Below are positions 27,705 to 36,378 of a stretch of DNA of 64,000 nucleotides, piece by piece (position 1 is the stretch's first letter; each line of letters starts with the position of its first letter). The DNA comes from an uncultured Clostridia bacterium. GTDB lineage: Bacteria > Bacillota > Clostridia > TANB77 > CAG-508. Position numbers and translations under genes: made by a program. The stretch covers positions 1 to 64,000 of the forward strand of contig CAJFII010000004.1 in assembly GCA_904381285.1 (NCBI GenBank), written 5' to 3'. The notes below the pieces were generated by a model. The model did not search any database. It was not told the DNA's origin and saw nothing but the letters and a program-made list of their open reading frames with translations.

Positions 27705-28271
27705 TCAAATTATTTCTACTGCTTGTACACATCTTCTGTTTTCTGGTTGTTCCAGTATTCCTGTAATTAATGTAATTCTATTGTCCTGTGTTTTACTTAA
27801 ATACGACCAATCTGTTTGGCTTATTATTACATTTGTAGTTACTCTATATTCTTTTCTATTTTCACCTTTTATATATATAATGACATCTCCTTGTTGTAAC
27901 TTTTCAAGCTCAGCAAAATGATTTTCTTTATATCCCGCACTTGCTCCAACTAAGCCAATGTTTCCATCAATAGTTGGTGTTTGTGTGAAATGTCCTATAT
28001 AATTATTTATTACTTCTTCATCTGTTCCTTCTTCTATTTGGGCTGAAACATTAATTTTAGGTATAATTAGTTTCCATTCTTCAATGTTTTCTTGTGTTGA
28101 TAGTTTTTCTTTATTTTCTTCTACCTTTGTTGTTTTGGCTTCTACATCATTGTTTTTTAAACTAAATATCATAATTGTTAAAAAATTAGTTTGTATAAAT
28201 ATGACAATAGCAATGATAAGAGTCACCAAATTAATACATCTTTTGCTATAACAATTCATGCATAATCTCAC
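27705..28271 (-). CDS. sortase-fold protein lacking catalytic His and Cys
   Basis: 188 residues with an N-terminal membrane helix and a sortase-like beta-barrel. The usual catalytic His segment reads LVGASAGYKENHF, with no His after the glycine, and the usual TLxTC reads TLITGILEQPENRRCVQA, with Gly in place of Cys. The conserved Arg is present. Both catalytic residues are thus absent while the fold signatures remain. I infer a non-catalytic pseudosortase, perhaps a scaffold for the adjacent thioester protein. No frameshift can restore either residue. Confidence 0.75.
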   Translation of the reverse strand: MRLCMNCYSKRCINLVTLIIAIVIFIQTNFLTIMIFSLKNNDVEAKTTKVEENKEKLSTQENIEEWKLIIPKINVSAQIEEGTDEEVINNYIGHFTQTPTIDGNIGLVGASAGYKENHFAELEKLQQGDVIIYIKGENRKEYRVTTNVIISQTDWSYLSKTQDNRITLITGILEQPENRRCVQAVEII

Positions 28272-28661
28272 ACTCCTAATTATTAAATTTTGTTTTTTGG
28301 GATTTTTAAATTTAGATCTAAATTCTTTTAGAATTCTTAAAATTGATTTTAAATTTTTCTAGAAATAATATAATTATATAATAAAACATTTTGATTAATT
28401 TGTAAAGAATTTTTTATCGACAAAAGCTGCCAAAATTCGACTTCGGCAGCTTTCTAAAAAATATTTTTAATTTGGGTATTTCACCTGTATATTAAGTTAT
28501 TTCTAACATTCCTCCTATAGCTTTTATTATTTATATTTATGTTATTTCATTCTAATTATATAATAGTAATCTTTTTATTCCTCCTTTCTCTTTGTTCATT
28601 TTATATTTTATCCTGCATTTATGTTCTAATTGTGAATGAAATTTGGAATGTTGGTAAAAGA
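28272..28661 (-). other. 390-base gap without a clear gene
   Basis: Contains a strong stem at 28423-28453 (AAAGCTGCC with GGCAGCTTT), which can terminate the ispH transcript. Upstream of it on the minus strand are two good ribosome-site sequences, AGGAGG near 28588 and near 28513, without a following open frame of useful length. The 28300-28360 part is full of short AT palindromes and should hold the promoter of the sortase-like gene. Confidence 0.45.
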
Positions 28662-29546
28662 TTATCCATATATATAATTTTCTGTTTTTGTTTTTTCTAA
28701 TATTTCTACAATTTCATCTATTATGTCTTTTGGTGTTGAAGCACCAGCCATCACACCTACTTTTTTAAATCTTTTAATATAATTTAAGTATAAATCATCT
28801 ATTGTTTCTACTAACATTGCATTATTACATTCTTTTAGAGAAATTTCATATAATTTTTTTGTGTTAGAACTATTCTTTCCTCCTATAACAATCATTAATT
28901 CAACTTGTTTTGCTATTTGGCTTGTTTCTATTTGTCTTAATCTTGTAGCATCACATATAGTTTTATTAACTTCTAAGTTTGAATCTTTTTTTATCATTTT
29001 TTTAATATTTGAAACATATTGTTCAAATTTATCCATTGAAAATGTAGTTTGTGAAACTATTGCAATGTTTCGTATATCTTTTTTATTTATATCTTCAATT
29101 GTAGTTTTTATATCTTCAGGATTTTCAACAATACTTATATTAGGCTTACCAAAACTATAGGTTCCTATTACCTCTGGGTGTTCTTTTTCTCCCATTAAAA
29201 TAATATAGTATCCATTTTCAGCATAATTTTCTACTTGTTTATGGATTTGTAGTACTTTTGGACATGTTAAATCTATTAATTTTATATTTTTTTCTTCTAT
29301 TTTTTTATAAGTTTCTTTCGGAATACCATGAGCTCTAATAATTAAATGTACATCATTTGGAACATCTGAAATATCATCTACTATCTTTAGGCCCTTTAGT
29401 TTTAGTTTTTCAGTTACTTGTTTATTATGTATTAGTTGGCCCAAACAGTAAATTTTTCCAAATTGTTCTGCGTATTTTTCAGTTTTTATTACTGCATTTT
29501 TTACTCCTGGACAGAAACCAGCTCTTTTCCCAAAAATTACTTCCAT
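28662..29546 (-). CDS. ispH: 4-hydroxy-3-methylbut-2-enyl diphosphate reductase
   Basis: Last enzyme of the non-mevalonate isoprenoid pathway, an iron-sulfur protein making IPP and DMAPP. The three cluster cysteines are in GFCPGVKNA (residue 12), DLTCPKV (near 94) and KTICDATRLRQ (near 193); the HG pairs LIHNKQV and RAHGIP are present. 294 residues, without the C-terminal S1 extension found in some Clostridia. A small membrane protein gene lies just upstream. Confidence 0.94.
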   Translation of the reverse strand: MEVIFGKRAGFCPGVKNAVIKTEKYAEQFGKIYCLGQLIHNKQVTEKLKLKGLKIVDDISDVPNDVHLIIRAHGIPKETYKKIEEKNIKLIDLTCPKVLQIHKQVENYAENGYYIILMGEKEHPEVIGTYSFGKPNISIVENPEDIKTTIEDINKKDIRNIAIVSQTTFSMDKFEQYVSNIKKMIKKDSNLEVNKTICDATRLRQIETSQIAKQVELMIVIGGKNSSNTKKLYEISLKECNNAMLVETIDDLYLNYIKRFKKVGVMAGASTPKDIIDEIVEILEKTKTENYIYG

Positions 29547-29564
29547 AACAATTCCTTCATTTCA

Positions 29565-29765
29565 CTATATTGTATTTAGCATTTCTATGAAATAATATAT
29601 TAGTGTAAAATTTAATATACTAAATAATGCTCCTATAGTAATTAGTAATGTAATAAACTTGTTATTTTTTATTCGTTTATATAATCTTCTAAAAAAAGAA
29701 TATTCTAACTTGTCCTTTTTTTCATTATAACGAATACTAAATATTTCATCTTTTGCATACTCCAT
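29565..29765 (-). CDS. small membrane protein of unknown function
   Basis: 66 residues. A charged N-terminal half (MEYAKDEIFSIRYNEKKDK) is followed by a basic stretch and one hydrophobic helix, FITLLITIGALFSILNFTLI. A good ribosome site, AAGGAGG, precedes the ATG. No family recognised. It is 18 bases upstream of ispH, so it is probably co-transcribed. Confidence 0.55.
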   Translation of the reverse strand: MEYAKDEIFSIRYNEKKDKLEYSFFRRLYKRIKNNKFITLLITIGALFSILNFTLIYYFIEMLNTI

Positions 29766-29869
29766 AATAAATCCTCCTTAATATTTCATTAATATTAAAT
29801 ATATGCTCTTTTTTATGGAATATGACTATTGTTTATAAAATGATATCATATTTTTTAGTGTGTTTTCAA

Positions 29870-31669
29870 CTAATTTTGTCTTTTTTTTAGTTCTTCTTTT
29901 ATTTTTTTTGCTAAGTTTTCATTTATTCCTTTTATTTTTATAAGTTCGTCTATGCTTGCATCTCCTATTTTATCTATACTTCCAAATTGTTTTAATAGTG
30001 CTTGTTTTTTTGCATCTCCTATTCCTGGTATATCATCTAATGCTGATTTAGTCATTTCTTTATCACGTAGTTTTCTATGATACTCAATCGCAGTTTTATG
30101 AACTTCATCTTGAAAATTAGTTATTAAATTCATTAAATCTTCAGATAGTTCTTGTTCTTTTCTATTTTCATCTATTAATGCTCTCGTTCTGTGTTTATCA
30201 TTTTTTATCATTCCATAGATTGGTATGTCTAAGTTATATTTATTTATAGCTTTTTTAGCAGCTCTCATTTGTGTAATTCCACCATCCACAAAAATTGCAT
30301 CTGGTAATTTTCCAAATCCACTATTTGTTGATTCAATAGAATGTTTTAATCTTCTTGTAATAACCTCTTCCATACATTTTGGATCATCTTGTGTTAGTAC
30401 AGTTTTTATTCTAAATCTTCTTGAAAGTTTATGGTTAATGACTCCATCTTGTAATACACACATCCCTGCAACCATGTAATTCCCAGATATATTAGATATA
30501 TCATATGTTTCTATTTTTCTTGGCATTTTATCCATTTTCAAAATTTCTTTTAATTCCATTAAAATATTATATTTGTCTTTAGACTTATTTTCCAAAGTAA
30601 CTTTTGCATTATTTTCAGCCATTTCTACAAATCTTAATTTTTCTCCTTTTTGAGGTGATTTAAGTTCCACTTTTCTTGACATTTTTTTAGATAACCATTC
30701 TTCTACAACTTCTTTATCTTCAATTTTTTCTTTTAGCATAATTTTATGTGGTATTTCATCTTTATTCATATAATACTGTTTTATGAAACTAGATAAAATT
30801 TCTTCATTTTTTACATCTTTCACATTATCAAAAAAGTAATGTTCTCTTCCTATCATTTTACTTTTTCTCACAAAAAATATTTCTACACATACATTCATTT
30901 CATTTCTTGCAAGACCTATAACGTCAATATCATTTTCTGTTATATTAGAAACTTTTTGTTTTTGTGAAATTCTTTGTATTGCAATTTTTTTGTCCCTTAA
31001 AAATGCTGCTTCTTCAAATTCAAGTTTCTCTGATGCTTCTAATATTTGTTTATCCAACTCTTTTAGTATATTATCTATTTTACCTTCTAATAACATAATA
31101 ATTTGATCAATTTGTTCTTTATAATCCTCTTTAGAGATATACCCCATACATGGAGCTGCACAACGTTTTATATGATAATTTAAACAAGGCCTTTTAGTAG
31201 ATTTAAAACTCTTGCATTGTCGTATCTTAAATTTGTTTTTTATAAAGTCTACCATTTCTTTTGCACTTCCAGAATTTGCATATGGTCCAAAATATTTTGC
31301 TCCATCATTAAGTATTTTTCTAGTTATAGAAACATTTGGGTAATCTGATTTTACATCTACTTTTATATATGGATATGTTTTATCATCTTTTAAAAGTACA
31401 TTAAATTTAGGCATATTTTCTTTTATTAAATTACATTCTAATATTAATGCTTCTGCCTCATTATCTGTAACTATATATTCAAAATGATCTATTAATGAAA
31501 CCATATTTTCTATTCTTTTAGTTTTGTTATTTTTTCTAAAATATTGCCTAACTCTATTCCTTAATATTACTGCTTTACCAACATATATTATTTTGTCGTC
31601 TTTATCACGCATAATATATACTCCAGGTTTATTTGGCAATTTTTTAAGTTCCTCTTCTATATTAAACAT
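29870..31669 (-). CDS. uvrC: excinuclease ABC subunit C
   Basis: Nucleotide excision repair nuclease making both incisions with UvrB. 599 residues: GIY-YIG nuclease domain (residues 12-90, KPGVYIMRDKDDKIIYVGKA), a Cys-rich linker (CPCMGY-type region RCAAPCMGYISKEDY), the UVR UvrB-binding motif near 205-235 (LEFEEAAFLRDK), the RNase H-like domain with YDISNISGNYMVAG and AIFVDGG, and paired helix-hairpin-helix motifs at the C-terminus (LDDIPGIGDAKKQALL). Full length. Confidence 0.96.
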   Translation of the reverse strand: MFNIEEELKKLPNKPGVYIMRDKDDKIIYVGKAVILRNRVRQYFRKNNKTKRIENMVSLIDHFEYIVTDNEAEALILECNLIKENMPKFNVLLKDDKTYPYIKVDVKSDYPNVSITRKILNDGAKYFGPYANSGSAKEMVDFIKNKFKIRQCKSFKSTKRPCLNYHIKRCAAPCMGYISKEDYKEQIDQIIMLLEGKIDNILKELDKQILEASEKLEFEEAAFLRDKKIAIQRISQKQKVSNITENDIDVIGLARNEMNVCVEIFFVRKSKMIGREHYFFDNVKDVKNEEILSSFIKQYYMNKDEIPHKIMLKEKIEDKEVVEEWLSKKMSRKVELKSPQKGEKLRFVEMAENNAKVTLENKSKDKYNILMELKEILKMDKMPRKIETYDISNISGNYMVAGMCVLQDGVINHKLSRRFRIKTVLTQDDPKCMEEVITRRLKHSIESTNSGFGKLPDAIFVDGGITQMRAAKKAINKYNLDIPIYGMIKNDKHRTRALIDENRKEQELSEDLMNLITNFQDEVHKTAIEYHRKLRDKEMTKSALDDIPGIGDAKKQALLKQFGSIDKIGDASIDELIKIKGINENLAKKIKEELKKRQN

Positions 31670-31704
31670 ATTTTTTCTCCTATACTATTAGTATATTTTA
31701 CGGT

Positions 31705-31832
31705 TAAAAAATACAGATGTGTTTAGCTTTTCACATCTGTATTCCCCTCTTGCATTTAGCAAGCCAACCCCCATATAACTTGCTTTACCAAGTTACTAAA
31801 CAGTGTCTCTATATGTTATTCCCTTATAACAT
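31705..31832 (-). ncRNA. unidentified structured RNA upstream of uvrC
   Basis: A consensus promoter on the minus strand (TTGACA 31867-31862, 17-base spacer, TAAAAT 31844-31839) is followed by about 125 bases with three small hairpins (ATGTTAT/ATAACAT, AACTTG/CAAGTT, CTTGC/GCAAG) and an 11-base-pair terminator at 31711-31742 with a T run. uvrC begins 36 bases further on. It is either an independent small RNA or an attenuating leader of uvrC. I cannot match it to a riboswitch class. Confidence 0.6.
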
Positions 31833-31851
31833 ATTTATATTTTACATCACT

Positions 31852-31897
31852 AAAATTTAATTGTCAATATTTTTATTCAATTTGACAATTAAATTTT
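31852..31897 (-). terminator. 16-base-pair stem directly after hpt
   Basis: Perfect inverted repeat 31852-31867 with 31882-31897, loop of 14 bases, one base past the hpt stop codon. Its 3' arm on the minus strand also supplies the -35 hexamer of the small RNA promoter. Confidence 0.6.
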
Positions 31898-31898
31898 A

Positions 31899-32417
31899 TT
31901 ATTCTTCTATATATGCTATATATGGTAAGTTTCTATATAATTCATTAAAATCTAGTCCATACCCTACTACAAATTTGTCTGGAATTTGAAAACCCACATA
32001 ATCAACTTTTACATCATATATTCTTCTTTCAGGTTTATCTAATAATGTACATAATTTAAGACTGCTCGGCTTTCTTCCTTTTAAATGTTCTATTAAATAG
32101 CTAAGTGTTCTTCCTGTATCTATAATATCTTCTACAATTATAACATCTTTACCATCTATTGATTCTTTTAAATCTAATTTTAATTCAATATTTTCTGAGC
32201 CTATAGTAGAAGAACCATAACTTGATACTTGTATGAATTCTATTTTTACATTTTTATTAATTTTTTTTGCAAGGTCTACTGTAAAAAATGTAGATCCTTT
32301 TAAAATACATATAAGAACTATATCTTTTCCTATATAATCTTTTTCTATTTGTTCTGCTATTTCTTTAATTCTGTTTTGTATTTTTTCTTCATCAATTAAT
32401 ACTTTTAAATTTTCCAT
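31899..32417 (-). CDS. hpt: hypoxanthine-guanine phosphoribosyltransferase
   Basis: Purine salvage enzyme converting hypoxanthine or guanine and PRPP to IMP or GMP, 172 residues. The PRPP loop VIIVEDIIDTGRTLSYL lies near residue 95, the CILKGSTFF loop near 38, and the C-terminal base-binding part is DYVGFQIPDKFVVGYGLDF. It is normally found beside tilS and ftsH; here it is alone, with its own terminator. Confidence 0.94.
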   Translation of the reverse strand: MENLKVLIDEEKIQNRIKEIAEQIEKDYIGKDIVLICILKGSTFFTVDLAKKINKNVKIEFIQVSSYGSSTIGSENIELKLDLKESIDGKDVIIVEDIIDTGRTLSYLIEHLKGRKPSSLKLCTLLDKPERRIYDVKVDYVGFQIPDKFVVGYGLDFNELYRNLPYIAYIEE

Positions 32418-32642
32418 ATATACCCCTTTTCTTTATTTACTTATTCAAAAATAAATAACCTTAATTTGATAGTTCTTGCTATGTATTGTGTTCTTTAATT
32501 ATACCACTATATGCTTTTTTCGTAAAGGCTATTTCGTTATTTTACATGTATAGAAAATGTATGTTATTTTAATAATATATGTAGAATTTTATATTGTTTT
32601 ATATTATAATTATAATATATTTTTTAGAAAGGAGTTTTTTCT

Positions 32643-33299
32643 ATGGAAGAAGAAAATCAAAACAATTTAATTTCAAAAACCTTTTTCTGGATGTTTTTAG
32701 GTTTACTTGGTAGCGGAATTGTGGCATGGTATACTTATGCGTCAGGACTATATATTGATATTATTTTTAAAGGATATTTTAACATTTTATTAATTTTAGA
32801 ATTAGTTGTAGTCATTTTATTTTCATGGTTATTCAGAAAATTGTCTCCAACCATTGTTGGAATATTATACTTTTTGTATTCAATGATTAATGGGGTATTT
32901 TTATCTGTTGTCTTTATTGTTTTTGAATTGTCATCTGTTGTATGGTTATTTATAGCAAGTGCTGTTTTATTTGGTGGTATGGCCTTTTTTGGATATAAAA
33001 CAAATAAAGATTTAAGTAATTGGAGAACATTATTATTTGGTGTTTTAATTATTGGTCTAATCTTAAGTTTAATTAATATATTTTTTGGAAATTCTACGTT
33101 AGATATTATTATTGATTGGGTTATATTGCTTGTATTTTTTGGAGTTACTGCATATGATATGAATCAATTAAAACAATTACAATATGATGAAAGTTTAGAT
33201 AGAAACAAATTACACATTTATGGTGCTATGCAATTATATCTTGACTTTGTAAATATTTTCTTAAGAGTACTTGCATTATTTGGAAAAAGAAGAGATTAA
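32643..33299 (+). CDS. Bax inhibitor-1 (YccA/TMBIM) family membrane protein
   Basis: 218 residues with seven hydrophobic segments. The C-terminal family features FFGVTAYDMNQLKQLQ and YGAMQLYLDFVNIFLRVLALFG carry the conserved Asp residues of the proton/calcium-leak site known from BsYetJ. Role in bacteria: ion leak or membrane protease regulation (YccA with FtsH). GAAAGGAG precedes the start. Single plus-strand gene, followed by a terminator. Confidence 0.9.
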   Translation: MEEENQNNLISKTFFWMFLGLLGSGIVAWYTYASGLYIDIIFKGYFNILLILELVVVILFSWLFRKLSPTIVGILYFLYSMINGVFLSVVFIVFELSSVVWLFIASAVLFGGMAFFGYKTNKDLSNWRTLLFGVLIIGLILSLINIFFGNSTLDIIIDWVILLVFFGVTAYDMNQLKQLQYDESLDRNKLHIYGAMQLYLDFVNIFLRVLALFGKRRD

Positions 33300-33308
33300 T
33301 AATATTGA

Positions 33309-33352
33309 AAAAAACGACACATTTGCTTGATAAAAGCTATGTGTTGTTTTTT
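33309..33352 (+). terminator. terminator after the Bax-inhibitor-like gene
   Basis: A 14-base stem (33309-33322 with 33339-33352) containing CGACACAT/ATGTGTTG and ending in six T residues. Confidence 0.85.
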
Positions 33353-33504
33353 ATTACCATCAATTTTTCTAGTATATCCAATTCTTATAGTTTAACTGTA
33401 GTTTATTAATTTTTTATATTGTACTTGCTACTTTTTGATTTTTGGTGTAATATACTATTATTGATTGAAAGTATTTGCTTTAATTTTTTAGAAAGGAGTA
33501 TTTT

Positions 33505-33665
33505 TTTATAAAGCGCCTGGACAATGTAAAACATTGTTGACGAGGTTAGAGTTTATCGAAATTTTCGGCGGATGGCTCTATGGCATAGTTACTGCCATTA
33601 ATTGCTAACAAAAAATAGTAGTAATACTATAACAAATTTAGCAGGGTAACTTTTATTATTTTATA
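33505..33665 (+). ncRNA. glmS self-cleaving ribozyme / riboswitch
   Basis: Catalytic RNA in the glmS leader that cuts itself when glucosamine-6-phosphate binds, lowering glmS expression. Recognisable: the cleavage-site AAGCGCCTGG (cut expected between 33512 and 33513), the P2 hairpin ACAATGT/ACATTGT, the conserved GACGAGG after it, the core GGCGGATGGCTC, and the 3' pairing region with GCAGGGTAAC. The glmS start codon is 55 bases downstream, the normal arrangement in Firmicutes. Confidence 0.95.
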
Positions 33666-33720
33666 GCAGTATACTTTCAATTCCATTTAATTATTTATTA
33701 TATAGGAGGTTACGAAAAAT

Positions 33721-35562
33721 ATGTGTGGAATTGTAGGTTACATAGGTACAAAAAAAGCTTGCCCAATTTTAATTGATGGGCTTATGAGGTTAGAATACAG
33801 AGGGTATGACTCTGCTGGTATTTCTACTTTAGAAGAAAATTATATTTCTAATATGAAAAATGTTGGAAGAGTAAAAAATTTATATGATTTAGATGGCATT
33901 AATGATTTAAAAGGAACTATTGGTATTGCACATACTAGATGGGCTACTCATGGAAAACCATCTAAAGAAAATTCTCATCCACATATGGATAATGCAAAAA
34001 TGTTTAGTGTTGTTCATAATGGAATTATTGAAAATTATCAAGAATTAAGAAGTTTTTTAGAAAATGCTGGTTATACTTTCTTATCACAAACAGATACAGA
34101 AACTATTCCAAATTTAATTCATTATTACTATACTAAAGATACAAATAATGATGAAAAGAGATTTTTAAGAGCAGTAAGTTCTGCTTGTAAAGATTTAAAA
34201 GGAAGTTATGCCATAGAAGTAATTTGTAAAGATTATCCTGATGTAATGATAGTAGCAAGAAAAGATAGCCCTTTAGTAATAGGTGCTGGTATTAATGAAA
34301 ATTATATTGCCTCTGATATTCCAGCAGTACTTTCTTATACTAAAAATTTTTATCTTTTAGACGACAATGAAATTGTTGAATTGTACAAAAATAGAATTAA
34401 TTTTTATAATGCTGACTTAGAAAAAATAGATAAAGATGTAAAAAGTATTGATTGGGATGCTGCTTTGAGTGAGAAAAATGGTTATGAAGATTATATGTTA
34501 AAAGAAATTTTTGAACAATCACATACTGTAAGAGAAACTATTGGTTCTAGACTAGTAGCAAATGAACCAGTTAATTTTGATGACATTAATATATCAAAAG
34601 AATATTTACAAAGCATAACTCAAATATATTTAGTAGCATGTGGTACAGCAATGCATGCAGGTCTTGCAGTAAAACCAATGATTGAAAAACTTTGTAAAAT
34701 TCCTGTAACTGTTGATATAGCATCTGAATTTAGATATAGAGATCCTTTAATTGATAACAAAACTCTTTGTATATTTATTAGTCAGTCTGGCGAAACAGCA
34801 GATACACTTGCAGCATTAAAACTTTCAAAAACTTGTGGTGCAAAAACTATTGCAATATCAAATGTAATTGGAAGTTCTATTACAAGAGAAGCAGATTATA
34901 CAGTTTATACTCACGCAGGACCAGAAATTGCTGTAGCATCTACAAAAGCATATACTTCACAGGTAACAATTTTATCTCTATTGGCATTATATTTTGGAGA
35001 ACTTTTAGGTATTAGTGATAAAGATGAAATAGAAGAAATTAAAAGTGAAATTCTTTTATTACCAGAAAAAATTCAAGCTGTATTAGAAAATTTAGATGGT
35101 ATTAAGGAATTTGCAAAAAAAGTTTATACTGAAAAAGACATTTTCTTTTTAGGTAGAGGTATTGACTATACTGTATCTCTAGAGGCTTCTTTAAAATTAA
35201 AAGAAATATCTTATATACATTCAGAAGCATATGCTGCTGGCGAATTAAAACATGGACCTATCGCTTTAATTGAAAACGGAATTACAGTTGTAGGCATAAT
35301 TACAGATCCAAAACTAGTTAGTAAATCTATTAGTAATATTCAAGAAGTAATTACTCGTGGCGCTAAAACTTTAATTATTACAAACCAAGATTTAGAAAAC
35401 AAGAATTATGATGAAGTAATAAATATACCAAAAACTAATCCAATGATTTCACCAATTCTTTCTGTAATACCTTTACAATTATTTGCTTATTATATATCAA
35501 AAGAAAAAGGATTAGATGTAGATAAGCCAAGAAATCTTGCAAAATCTGTTACAGTAGAGTAA
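33721..35562 (+). CDS. glmS: glutamine-fructose-6-phosphate aminotransferase (isomerizing)
   Basis: Makes glucosamine-6-phosphate, the first step toward UDP-GlcNAc and the cell wall. 613 residues. The N-terminal nucleophile amidotransferase domain begins MCGIVGYIG (Cys at residue 2 after Met removal), with HTRWATHGKPS. Two SIS sugar domains follow, showing VACGTAMHAG, FISQSGETADTLAAL and, near the end, SYIHSEAYAAGELKHGPIALI. The C-terminus is KPRNLAKSVTVE. Controlled by the upstream ribozyme. Confidence 0.98.
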   Translation: MCGIVGYIGTKKACPILIDGLMRLEYRGYDSAGISTLEENYISNMKNVGRVKNLYDLDGINDLKGTIGIAHTRWATHGKPSKENSHPHMDNAKMFSVVHNGIIENYQELRSFLENAGYTFLSQTDTETIPNLIHYYYTKDTNNDEKRFLRAVSSACKDLKGSYAIEVICKDYPDVMIVARKDSPLVIGAGINENYIASDIPAVLSYTKNFYLLDDNEIVELYKNRINFYNADLEKIDKDVKSIDWDAALSEKNGYEDYMLKEIFEQSHTVRETIGSRLVANEPVNFDDINISKEYLQSITQIYLVACGTAMHAGLAVKPMIEKLCKIPVTVDIASEFRYRDPLIDNKTLCIFISQSGETADTLAALKLSKTCGAKTIAISNVIGSSITREADYTVYTHAGPEIAVASTKAYTSQVTILSLLALYFGELLGISDKDEIEEIKSEILLLPEKIQAVLENLDGIKEFAKKVYTEKDIFFLGRGIDYTVSLEASLKLKEISYIHSEAYAAGELKHGPIALIENGITVVGIITDPKLVSKSISNIQEVITRGAKTLIITNQDLENKNYDEVINIPKTNPMISPILSVIPLQLFAYYISKEKGLDVDKPRNLAKSVTVE

Positions 35563-35570
35563 AAGATTAA

Positions 35571-35600
35571 TAGAAGTTACTTTTTCTAAAGTAGCTTCTA
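35571..35600 (+). terminator. glmS terminator
   Basis: A stem of 13 pairs (35571-35583 with 35588-35600, one G-T pair) followed by TTTTATT. It lies nine bases after the glmS stop codon. Confidence 0.85.
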
Positions 35601-35627
35601 TTTTATTGTGTAGAAAAATTCAAATTT

Positions 35628-35900
35628 TCATCCTAAGAAAATTTTTAATATGACTAAAAGTATTACTCCTGGAACGCCTAGTATTCCAGCTATTATTGCT
35701 GTTATGTAATTTAAACCTATATGGAATGCAAAGAGTCCACCTATTAAATTTATTAAATATATTACTAATCCACCTAATATGGAATTTAAAACTAATTTTA
35801 AAATACTTCGTATTGGTAATATAAATATTTTTCCAAACAAAAATAAAAAGAAAATACATGCAATATAAATAATCACACTATTAGTATCCAATTTAATCAC
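35628..35900 (-). CDS. BofA-family membrane protein (copy 2)
   Basis: 90 residues, three hydrophobic segments and the BofA C-terminal pattern YITAIIAGILGVPGVILLVILK. It shares the same architecture as the copy at 7684-7944 but the first half differs. Known BofA blocks pro-SigK processing in Bacillus. Its position next to sigG and sigE favours a sporulation role for this copy. Confidence 0.82.
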   Translation of the reverse strand: MIKLDTNSVIIYIACIFFLFLFGKIFILPIRSILKLVLNSILGGLVIYLINLIGGLFAFHIGLNYITAIIAGILGVPGVILLVILKIFLG

Positions 35901-35957
35901 CTCGTCCTTTTATAACATAGTATGATTAAATTTGGACAATTATTCTTAGTTTTTTAA

Positions 35958-36251
35958 TTATACAGCATTTGTATCTTCTAAATATTTTTCTTTTCTTATT
36001 TCAATTTCTTTTATCATATCTATAATAATACCATTCTTCTTGGCTTTTTTTAGTAAGTAATTTAATTTAGATTGATTTGCTTTTATTTGATATAAATAAT
36101 AATCTATTAGTTCACCTTCTGCAAATTCATAATTTTTATTAGCATTTTTTAAGTCTATTTTTGTTTTAATAATGCTTTTTATTAATTCAACATTAAGATC
36201 TTCTTCGCTCTTTTCAATTAATTTAAGTTCTTTTACAAATTCTTCATACAT
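35958..36251 (-). CDS. DUF2508 (YaaL-like) small protein
   Basis: 97 residues, almost wholly helical and rich in Lys and Glu, with KSIIKTKIDLKNANKNYEFAEGELIDYYLYQIKANQSKLNYLL. This matches the DUF2508 family, often encoded beside recR and bofA in Firmicutes, function unknown. Here it lies directly upstream of the bofA copy, preserving the usual neighbourhood. Confidence 0.75.
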   Translation of the reverse strand: MYEEFVKELKLIEKSEEDLNVELIKSIIKTKIDLKNANKNYEFAEGELIDYYLYQIKANQSKLNYLLKKAKKNGIIIDMIKEIEIRKEKYLEDTNAV

Positions 36252-36337
36252 TTACAATTTTCTCCTTTTTCTATATTATTAATATTATATTCCCTTATTC
36301 ATTTTTTATTCACTTGCCTAAATAATTTCTACCTTAT

Positions 36338-36368
36338 CTCTGAATATTAATCTTTTTAATATTCAGAG
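36338..36368 (-). terminator. 13-base-pair stem after sigG
   Basis: Perfect inverted repeat 36338-36350 with 36356-36368, ten bases past the sigG stop codon. The T run on the minus strand is weak, so termination may be incomplete. Confidence 0.6.
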
Positions 36369-36378
36369 TGGTAAATAT

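Noticed and set aside
31690-31770. 28-codon ORF in the RNA upstream of uvrC
   Set aside because: It begins at ATGGGGGTT but runs through the terminator stem, has no ribosome site and no protein-like composition.
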